Below, in pieces: positions 56,112-62,701 of a stretch of DNA of 64,000 nt. Both the position numbers and the translations under genes were made by a program. Each line of letters begins with the position of its first letter. Positions within the stretch are counted from its first letter, which is position 1. Under the pieces are notes generated by a model. The model had not been told where the DNA came from and ran no database searches. It worked only from the letters and a program-made list of their open reading frames with translations. The stretch spans positions 1 through 64,000 of the forward strand of contig NZ_JBFBVU010000020.1 in the NCBI RefSeq assembly GCF_040689105.1, given 5' to 3'. The stretch comes from Meridianimarinicoccus marinus. GTDB lineage: Bacteria; Pseudomonadota; Alphaproteobacteria; Rhodobacterales; Rhodobacteraceae.

Positions 56112-57143
56112 TCAGCCCTGCGGCGGGCGCAGGGTGTCTCCAAAGGTGATGTCGGGGATCAGGGTGACACGCTCGCCCTCCGGTCCGTCCCCGTCCAGCG
56201 CATGGGCCGCGATGATCTGCGCCGCCTTGCGCCCGATATCCAGACGGCAGGCGTCCATTGTGGCCAGTTGCATCGGCAGCCCCTTCAGCAGGTTGACCCC
56301 GTTGAACCCGGCCAGCCCCAGCTTGCCGGGAATGTCATAGCCCTTTTCCATGCAGTAAAACAACCCGCCCGCGCCGATCATGTCGTTGGAATAATACAGG
56401 AAATCGATGTCCGGGGTGCGATTGAGAATGGCCTCGGTCATTTCGCGCCCCTTCACCAGCGCCGAACCGCCCGCGTAGAATTCCTGATCCGCGATTTCCA
56501 GCCCGGCCTTGGCCAGCGCGAGGGTAAAACCCTCGAACCGTTTCCGCGCCCGGTGATCCAGCGGCATCTTGGTGCCCAGAAAGCCGACACGCTTATATCC
56601 CGCGGCCACGATCGCCTCGCCCATGGTGCGCCCTGCCGCCCGGTGCGAGATGCCGACCATGGCATCGACCGGCTCGCCATCCGTATCCATGATCTCGACC
56701 ACCGGAATACCGGCGGCGGCCAGCATCGCGCGGGCCGCGTCGGTATGCTCCAGCCCGGCCAGGATCACACCCGAGGGTCGCCATGACAGCATTTCATACA
56801 GGACCGCCTCTTCGCGTTCCGGCTTGTAGTGGGTCAGTCCCACCACCGGTTGCAGCGGCGTGTCGTCCAGGATCTCCGAAATGCCCATCATGACTTCGGG
56901 AAAGACCATGTTCGACATGGACGGAATGATGACCGCCACCAGGTTCACCCGCTGAGAGGCCAGCGCGCCGGCGATCTTGTTGGGCACGTAGCCCAGCGTC
57001 TTGGCCGCATCGAGCACCTTCTGGCGGGTCTTGTCCGACACGTCACCGCGGTTGCGCAATACCCGGCTGACAGTCATTTCGCTGACCCCGGAAGCCTCTG
57101 AAACATCCCTCAGCGTCAATGGTCGCCGTGTCTGTGCCGTCAT
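56112..57143 (-). CDS. LacI-family transcriptional regulator (GntR-of-gluconate-like)
   Basis: A 343-residue LacI/GalR regulator. Helix-turn-helix TLRDVSEASGVSEMTVSRVL, hinge VPNKIAGALASQRV, and an effector domain resembling the gluconate repressor branch. No sugar genes adjoin it in the window: on one side is rppH, on the other a tRNA and a mobile island. A palindrome TAGCGCTA (57175-57182), about 30 bases before its start, may be an autoregulatory site. Confidence 0.88.
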   Translation of the reverse strand: MTAQTRRPLTLRDVSEASGVSEMTVSRVLRNRGDVSDKTRQKVLDAAKTLGYVPNKIAGALASQRVNLVAVIIPSMSNMVFPEVMMGISEILDDTPLQPVVGLTHYKPEREEAVLYEMLSWRPSGVILAGLEHTDAARAMLAAAGIPVVEIMDTDGEPVDAMVGISHRAAGRTMGEAIVAAGYKRVGFLGTKMPLDHRARKRFEGFTLALAKAGLEIADQEFYAGGSALVKGREMTEAILNRTPDIDFLYYSNDMIGAGGLFYCMEKGYDIPGKLGLAGFNGVNLLKGLPMQLATMDACRLDIGRKAAQIIAAHALDGDGPEGERVTLIPDITFGDTLRPPQG

Positions 57144-57280
57144 GCCCGTGCCTTTCGCTTGCGTTGCCCGAGTCTAGCGCTAACTTCGACCGCGCCGCAA
57201 TCGGCTAAGATTGTTGCGCGCGCGTTTTTCGCAAGTCTGCGGGTTGCGAAGACGCCGGCTTCCGGCGAAAAGACGCCCGT

Positions 57281-57357
57281 GGCCCCGTGGCTCAACTGGA
57301 TAGAGCAGCCCCCTCCTAAGGGGCAGGTTGCAGGTTCGAATCCTGCCGGGGTCACCA
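57281..57357 (+). tRNA. tRNA-Arg (anticodon CCU)
   Basis: A complete cloverleaf of 77 bases including encoded CCA. The acceptor arms GGCCCCG and CGGGGTC pair with one G-U. The anticodon stem GCCCC/GGGGC holds loop CTCCTAA with anticodon CCT at 57315-57317. The T arm is GCAGGTTCGAATCCTGC. Its 3' end borders the mobile island and is the likely integration site. Confidence 0.95.
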
Positions 57358-57434
57358 AAAACACCTGAAAAATGTGGCTTATTTACAGGACGTTGTGCGC
57401 AAGCTTGCGAAAAGTCCCGTCAGCTTTCGCGGCG

Positions 57435-57478
57435 AAATCGGCTGAAACGGCCGATTTCTCGTACAAAACCTGTACAAA
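57435..57478. repeat. Inverted repeat and GTACAAA direct repeats at the island's left end
   Basis: An 8-bp perfect inverted repeat AAATCGGC / GCCGATTT (57435-57442, 57450-57457) is followed by two GTACAAA copies at 57461-57467 and 57472-57478, 11 bases apart, about one helical turn. They lie between the tRNA and the first island gene and could be recombinase, replication-protein or regulator binding sites. Confidence 0.5.
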
Positions 57479-57512
57479 GTTCGCACGTTTGTGCGTATTT
57501 CGGAGGCCAATC

Positions 57513-58370
57513 ATGAGCCGCCATAGCTTTGATCCCGAAATCGCCGGGCGAGTGGGCCTGAACGCAGCGGTGATTTTCCAAAACATCGTGTTCTGGATCG
57601 AGAAGAACCAAGCCAATCGCCGCAACCTTCGAGACGGGCGGTATTGGACTTACAATTCGATCTCGGCCTTTGGTGAGTTGTTCCCCTATCTGAGCGACAA
57701 GCAGATCCGAACAGCGCTCGAAAAGCTGGTCAGCGCAGAGCTGATCATCAAGGGCAACTTCAGCGACGATCGTTACGATCGGACCTGCTGGTATGCCTTG
57801 GGCAACTCCATTTGCCCAAATGGGCAAATCGATCCGACCGAAAGGGAAAATGACGCATTTGCCCCTGAGGGCAAGCCATCTGCCCCTGAGGGCAAATCCT
57901 ATAAGAACAGATATAAACCATATCAAAAACCAAATCCTTCGCACGCGAAGGCGGCGGTGGAGGATGAGATTTCAGAAAAGATTTTGTCCGCCTATCCCGA
58001 GGATCGCATTCGCGGCAAAGCGGTTTGCCTCTCACAAATCCGCCAGGCGCTGGCCGACGGAGTCGGCGCCAAAGACCTCGAGGACGCCGTGCGGGCCTAT
58101 GCGACCGAGAGCGAAGGATTCACCCGTTCCAAGGTGTGCTTCTCCGACAACTGGTTCACGTCTGGACGTTGGCTAAAATACCTTCACGACGTTGAGGAGG
58201 CGCGAGAAGCTGGCAAGGCCAAAGAGGCCGAATTGCTGAAAGGTTTGGCTGACTGGGTCAAGGACCGCCATCCGCTGTGCCGCCACATCACGCCCGGCCA
58301 AGTGACTGCGTTGCTGGCCGCAAAGCTTGTCAGCCCTGCTGAAATCGAAGCGGCGGGGCTGAGAGCATGA
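57513..58370 (+). CDS. Phage/plasmid-type replication-associated HTH protein
   Basis: A 285-residue protein. The N-terminal part (SFDPEIAGRVGLNAAVIFQN, IVFWIEKNQAN, RYWTYNSISAFGELFPYLSD, KQIRTALEKLV, YDRTCWYALG) matches a winged-helix module common in prophage and plasmid replication-region proteins. A short repeat, APEGKPSAPEGK, sits in the linker. The C-terminal half is helical. GGAGG precedes the ATG. Its stop overlaps the mobC start (ATGA), tying it to mobilization. Confidence 0.7.
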   Translation: MSRHSFDPEIAGRVGLNAAVIFQNIVFWIEKNQANRRNLRDGRYWTYNSISAFGELFPYLSDKQIRTALEKLVSAELIIKGNFSDDRYDRTCWYALGNSICPNGQIDPTERENDAFAPEGKPSAPEGKSYKNRYKPYQKPNPSHAKAAVEDEISEKILSAYPEDRIRGKAVCLSQIRQALADGVGAKDLEDAVRAYATESEGFTRSKVCFSDNWFTSGRWLKYLHDVEEAREAGKAKEAELLKGLADWVKDRHPLCRHITPGQVTALLAAKLVSPAEIEAAGLRA

Positions 58371-58837
58371 GTGTGACAAATCCCAACAAAGAACAGACAG
58401 CAAGGTTACCCACCGATTACATCGGCGGGACTTGTGAGGGGCGGCAAGCCTCCCCTTCAAACCCCAACCAGACGCGCGCAAGCGGCGTCAAAGTGAGCCT
58501 TTCCGAAAGCGTGATCTTTCGATGCACACCGTCGGAAAAGGCAGCGCTTGTGGCCAAATCGCGCGCCGCTGGCCTGCCCAATGCCACGCTGATGCGCGAG
58601 GCCTTGGGGCTAACCGAGGCACGTCGACGCAAGCCCGTCCCCCGAGTTGACCCGAAGGTGACCTTTGCGATTGCCCGTGTAGGCGGCAACCTCAATCAGC
58701 TGTCACGCTGGATCAACGGCGCGGTCAAATCCGGCCGCGCAAGCCAGATCGATGCGCTCAAGGTGGCGATGCAACTGGTAGTCATCGAACGGCAACTGGC
58801 GCAGATCGTGGCGACACGCACAGGCGGTGGCGAATGA
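58367..58837 (+). CDS. mobC: MobC-family relaxosome accessory protein
   Basis: A 156-residue protein. The ribbon-helix-helix-like N-terminal half has VIFRCTPSEKAALVAKSRAA, and the MobC hallmark VGGNLNQLSRWING is at about residues 108-121. It would bind near oriT and help the relaxase open the DNA. It overlaps mobA by four bases, the same order as mbeC-mbeA in ColE1. Confidence 0.83.
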   Translation: MSVTNPNKEQTARLPTDYIGGTCEGRQASPSNPNQTRASGVKVSLSESVIFRCTPSEKAALVAKSRAAGLPNATLMREALGLTEARRRKPVPRVDPKVTFAIARVGGNLNQLSRWINGAVKSGRASQIDALKVAMQLVVIERQLAQIVATRTGGGE

Positions 58838-60390
58838 TCATCTCGTTCTTCTCCACCGGCACTGGTGGCGGTGCCGCTCCCGTGGATTACCTGACAGCGC
58901 GCGAAGTTCTGGCCTATGACGAGAACCGCAACCTAATCCGCGATGACAACGGCCAGCCGCAAACCAAGATCCGCGACCCGTTGCCCGAGGTGCTGCAGGG
59001 CAATCCCGATCAGACCCGCGACCTGATCGACGCGAGTCTCAACAAGTGGAGCTACACGGCAGGCGTGATCAGCTTTGCCGGGAGCGATGATCCCAGTCCC
59101 GACGCCCAGCAAGAGGCCATTGAGCTATTTGAGGCTCTAGCCTTTGCTGGGCTGGACAGGGATCAATACGACTGCCTCTGGGTGCGCCACTCGCATGAGG
59201 GCAACGTCGAGCTGCACTTCTGCACTCCGCGCCTTGAGCTCAGCACCGGGAAGGCACTGAACATCGCGCCGCCAGGCCATGAAAACGCCTTTTCCAGCCT
59301 GCGTGATTTGATGAACAAGACGCACGGTTGGGCAGACCCTTTGGAGCCAGATCGCGCTCGCGAAGTGAGGGCGACGATTGAAGCGCCGACGCGCGCGCAA
59401 GGTCGCGAAGCGCTGCACGATTGGATCCTCGATCAGATCAGCGTCGGCACAATCACCGACCGTGCCAGCATGATCGATGCACTCACTGACGTGGGCTTCG
59501 AGATCCCCCGTGCCAGCAAAGATTACATCACCGCCAAAGACCCCGACACCGGTGAGCGCTGGCGTTTGAAAGGAGAGATTTTCCATGACGACTGGCAAGC
59601 CGAACCGCCTCGCCGAGAGATTGAACGCGGACCTAGAGACGATCCGGACCGACCACGCCGCCTTGATGACATCTCAGCTAGAGAGCTTCAGGAGCGATTT
59701 CGGCAGCATTGCGACCAGCGCGCTGCATACAATCGAGACCGATATCAGGTTCTTTCTCAGCGACAGCAAGAGCGAGTTGGAGAGGCGGAGCGAGACGATC
59801 AGGCGTTGGCTGACGATCTCGCCCTGGGTGATCGTGGGGATGGTCTCAGCCTAGATCGCGACAGTGCTGATGGCGAGTTGGTTTTGGACGGGTTTGATGG
59901 CGCATTCGGAGATGACGGAACTTGGCCTGACACGGATCGAACAGTCCGGGCAGACATGGGTGACGCTGGACCCGAACCGGACCGAATTGAAGACCTGCAC
60001 GATGGCGCAAACGCCAATCATCTGCATCGAAATCAAGGAGCATTAAATGACGCAGCCCCTGACAGCTTTGGAGCGCGAATTTCTCGAATCCGTCGAACGG
60101 TTGGTGACGGCCTGCGAGAGCTCAGCCAAGGAATTGCACGCCTTGGAGAAGCGCTCGACCAGCAGGATCGAAAGCAAGGTGAATGGCTTGGCGCATTGCG
60201 TGGCGCTATTGATGAAATCACATCTCACGTCCGTCACCACATTGGCCGAATTGCTGCGCGAGGAGCAGAATTACGAGACGCTTCAGTCGGGACTAGAGAC
60301 CAGCTGGAAGTTAGCGAAAGACGCCGAGAAGCGGCTGAAAGACAACTAGACGCCCGTGATAGCCACCGCAGCGCCGGACATTCACTTTGA
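58834..60390 (+). CDS. mobA: MobA/MbeA-type relaxase (MOB-P, ColE1-like)
   Basis: A 518-residue relaxase that would nick oriT and pilot the strand. The metal motif is VRHSHEGNVELHFCTPRLEL. It aligns with the ColE1 MbeA HEN signature (H-x6-E-x-N), but here the third position is histidine, giving H-E-H. A plausible nucleophile tyrosine is in PVDYLTAREVL near the N terminus. The C-terminal third is charged and low in conservation because two further genes are read from the same DNA in another frame. It overlaps mobC. Confidence 0.83.
   Translation: MIISFFSTGTGGGAAPVDYLTAREVLAYDENRNLIRDDNGQPQTKIRDPLPEVLQGNPDQTRDLIDASLNKWSYTAGVISFAGSDDPSPDAQQEAIELFEALAFAGLDRDQYDCLWVRHSHEGNVELHFCTPRLELSTGKALNIAPPGHENAFSSLRDLMNKTHGWADPLEPDRAREVRATIEAPTRAQGREALHDWILDQISVGTITDRASMIDALTDVGFEIPRASKDYITAKDPDTGERWRLKGEIFHDDWQAEPPRREIERGPRDDPDRPRRLDDISARELQERFRQHCDQRAAYNRDRYQVLSQRQQERVGEAERDDQALADDLALGDRGDGLSLDRDSADGELVLDGFDGAFGDDGTWPDTDRTVRADMGDAGPEPDRIEDLHDGANANHLHRNQGALNDAAPDSFGARISRIRRTVGDGLRELSQGIARLGEALDQQDRKQGEWLGALRGAIDEITSHVRHHIGRIAARGAELRDASVGTRDQLEVSERRREAAERQLDARDSHRSAGHSL
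59585..60046 (+). pseudogene. mobB: mobB-like gene nested in mobA, interrupted by an amber codon
   Basis: A second frame inside mobA opens at ATG 59585 with an excellent Shine-Dalgarno (AAAGGAGAG, nine bases away). The first 89 codons give a coiled-coil protein (RLNADLETIRTDHAALMTSQ) leading into a membrane segment (ISPWVIVGMVSA). A TAG at 59852-59854 stops it. The same frame then continues (LMASWFWTGLM, GLTRIEQSGQTWVTLDPN) to TAA at 60046. The layout matches MbeB/MobB: coiled coil, one membrane span, short tail. Either the gene is broken or the amber codon is read through. Confidence 0.7.
60047..60349 (+). CDS. mobD: mobD-like gene nested in mobA
   Basis: A 100-residue helical coiled-coil protein beginning MTQPLTALEREFLESVERLV, like the MbeD/MobD family (TELEKQLL-type start). 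AAGGAG lies five bases before the ATG, which directly follows the mobB stop TAA. It lies wholly within mobA in another frame, as mbeD does within mbeA of ColE1. MbeD acts in entry exclusion or mobilization efficiency in ColE1; here the role is inferred. Confidence 0.68.
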   Translation: MTQPLTALEREFLESVERLVTACESSAKELHALEKRSTSRIESKVNGLAHCVALLMKSHLTSVTTLAELLREEQNYETLQSGLETSWKLAKDAEKRLKDN

Positions 60391-60419
60391 CGAATTTCCA
60401 AGCCGCAGAAAGGCACTAC

Positions 60420-60710
60420 ATGCAAATTGACCACACCCAATACACCCTCGGTTTCCGGCAAGCCCTAGAACACGGCATCGACTATCGCGACTATGAAAAA
60501 GCCGACCGCTTGCCCGAAGGCGTCCCGCTAATGGCCATCGCTGGCGTCTGGGGCAATTACAGCGACATTCGCTGCCTGTTCATCGACCAAACAGGCAAAA
60601 CCTACCGCCGCCATATCACCGGCCGTGTAGGTCAGTACGTCATTCGCGAGTTGGAATTGAATGCGCAAGTAATGGAAGTGGGTCAGGTGGTTGTAGTGAA
60701 AAATGACTAG
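60420..60710 (+). CDS. Hypothetical island protein
   Basis: A 96-residue protein, MQIDHTQYTLGFRQALEHGI onward, with a beta-rich middle (GNYSDIRCLFIDQTGKTYRR) and a hydrophobic end. AGAAAGG precedes the ATG; an upstream TTG at 60387 overlapping the mobA stop would add 11 residues. It is co-directional with the mob genes and probably co-transcribed. I do not recognise it. Confidence 0.6.
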   Translation: MQIDHTQYTLGFRQALEHGIDYRDYEKADRLPEGVPLMAIAGVWGNYSDIRCLFIDQTGKTYRRHITGRVGQYVIRELELNAQVMEVGQVVVVKND

Positions 60711-60799
60711 CTGTCGGCACGCTGATCTTAGCTGCGCGAACACAAGATTACACGTCTTTTGATAACGCCGACATTGATCAGATGATCCAACAGTGGCGG

Positions 60800-62701
60800 T
60801 CAGACTTGCTGAGCCTTGAGCAGTGCGACAGCTTTTCCAAGCCTCGCCCAAAAATCAGGTCGTAAATCCAGCAAATCTTCAATACATGCACCGAGGTGGA
60901 AGCTTTGTTCTTTGGTCAAACGGCAATGCGATAGAAATTCGATCATCTCAATTAGCTTGGAATCTCGTCGCGAGATTTCATAAACGGCAGACAGCGTCGT
61001 TAGCAGTGAGAAAAGAGCCCCACTTTCCAAATCCTCTGGCTTTCGATGCAGTACTCTCTGAGTCAAATGCCAAACTTCCTCGGCAAGCTGTTCATTTTTG
61101 CAGACTGCAGCGACGCGTGCTAGGCCATCGATAAAGGCACCAATTGAAAAACTCTCATCATTGTTGGCGGCGAGGTCGATACGCCTGAGTGCTGCCACAG
61201 ATAGGGAGACTAGTTCTGCTGGAAGTTTAAAAACTGCACCTCCGTTAACGAGGGCATTGAAGCCTCCCAAGCCTGGAGGGTCTTTTCGAAGCTCCAATTC
61301 GATAAGGTTCTTCCAATCCTCGGGCAAACTCCCCGCTTGTTCTGTCCCGCCCTCGAGAGGGCCAGGAAGGAAGGAGTAGGGAAACTTCAACCTATCCGAA
61401 AGCCTCTTATCGGATTCCTCCAAGACGAATTTTTCTAGAGGGGTACCTTTCAGAGAGGATTTTTTGGTTGTGATGGCATTGTTTATCCGACAGATGAATT
61501 CTGCTTTCAGCTGGTGTGGCGTAGCAAACTCTGGCATCCATCTAGCTTCAGAATGAGCATCGAGATGGCCGACTACAAATGCGCGGCGTGCAGCTCGCTG
61601 CGCCAGTTCGAAAGCAGCCGTGTTTGCATCAACCCGCTCAGATATCAGGATTTCCTCCAGAAACGATGCGTGAGAGAATTCGACTAAGCGCCTGGCAAAA
61701 ACGGGTGATCCGTTGAAGTTTGACGACAGGCTTATCCGGCCGCTCACAAAGAAGAACAGGTTGCTCAGCAATGCAAAACGACCTTCTTCCGGCTCGTCCA
61801 CAACGAAGTCAATTATACCCGCAACTCGTTTCTGTAATGAAGCGTCGAGATCATCTCGGGCCAACATGGCTTCAACGAACCCAAGCTTCGAAAACATTGA
61901 CCCCGATCGTTCCACATGCTCGGCCAGCTTCGCGCAATCATCATTGGAAAGACTCGCGTTTCCGATGGCTGTGGCAACAGAACTGTGAATGCAAAGCCTC
62001 AAGGCTTCTGGGCAGAACTTCACCCCATAAGCCTTTGTACCTGCGACAATCCGCGTCTTAACTTCCTGCTCTATGAATTGAGTGAGCGCAGGGGCATCAG
62101 TCGTGGTGGGGTATGCCGTTCGCCAGAACAAGGGGTCGCTCGATACCAGCGTTTCAAGGTTGCTACTTCCGCTATTGATCTCTCGGCGGATCTGCGAATC
62201 AACGGCTACAAACGACCGTTCAATATCCTGTTCAAGCAAAACGAGTTCCTGACAGCTCAACTTGCTCGTTTTGATTTTTGCAGACCAGTGCACGACAAGA
62301 CTACACGGAAGCCGAACCTCGGAAGCGAGGCTTTCAAAGCTTCTTAATCGTTTAGCTGGATCGGCTTGTAGTGACCAATATCCGCCAATAGTGATCTCGG
62401 ATTTCCCATTTCTTAAAAGGAACGTTGCTTGCTCCTGGTCGAATCCATCCGCAACCCAAACATCGTCAGTTTCCGCCTCTTTGAGCTCAACGTGTTTTGT
62501 CCCTCCGAACACAGATTGGGCACAATTATACAGGTCCTCGACCTCGAATTTGTTGCCATTGGGAAGAAAAGTCACCGTTGTTGAGACCGGCAGCTCAAAT
62601 TGTCTCATGAAACTGTGTTCTGCGATGATTGCTTCGCGGATAGACGCAGGAAAAAGCTCCAATGTAACGACGGCTGCAAGGGTTAACTCTCGATCAGTCA
62701 T
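60800..62701 (-). CDS. Large helical-repeat-like protein of unknown function, cargo operon gene 2
   Basis: A 633-residue protein of mostly alternating hydrophobic helices. The N-terminal domain begins MTDRELTLAAVVTLELFPAS. Later stretches such as EEVWHLTQRVLHRKPEDLES and GALFSLLTTLSAVYEISRRD look like a helical solenoid. No enzyme motif or membrane span is evident. Base composition is clearly lower in GC than the core genome. Its ATG overlaps the stop of the PIN-like gene by four bases, so the two are translationally coupled and probably work together. Confidence 0.65.
   Translation of the reverse strand: MTDRELTLAAVVTLELFPASIREAIIAEHSFMRQFELPVSTTVTFLPNGNKFEVEDLYNCAQSVFGGTKHVELKEAETDDVWVADGFDQEQATFLLRNGKSEITIGGYWSLQADPAKRLRSFESLASEVRLPCSLVVHWSAKIKTSKLSCQELVLLEQDIERSFVAVDSQIRREINSGSSNLETLVSSDPLFWRTAYPTTTDAPALTQFIEQEVKTRIVAGTKAYGVKFCPEALRLCIHSSVATAIGNASLSNDDCAKLAEHVERSGSMFSKLGFVEAMLARDDLDASLQKRVAGIIDFVVDEPEEGRFALLSNLFFFVSGRISLSSNFNGSPVFARRLVEFSHASFLEEILISERVDANTAAFELAQRAARRAFVVGHLDAHSEARWMPEFATPHQLKAEFICRINNAITTKKSSLKGTPLEKFVLEESDKRLSDRLKFPYSFLPGPLEGGTEQAGSLPEDWKNLIELELRKDPPGLGGFNALVNGGAVFKLPAELVSLSVAALRRIDLAANNDESFSIGAFIDGLARVAAVCKNEQLAEEVWHLTQRVLHRKPEDLESGALFSLLTTLSAVYEISRRDSKLIEMIEFLSHCRLTKEQSFHLGACIEDLLDLRPDFWARLGKAVALLKAQQV

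Noticed and set aside
57175..57182. TAGCGCTA as a firm LacI operator
   Set aside because: The palindrome is only eight bases with no matching flanks, so it is mentioned only as a possibility under the regulator gene.
59864..60046. Separate small gene starting at GTG 59864 inside mobA
   Set aside because: It is in the same frame as the mobB-like gene, continues its expected tail and has no ribosome-binding site, so it is the 3' part of the interrupted mobB.
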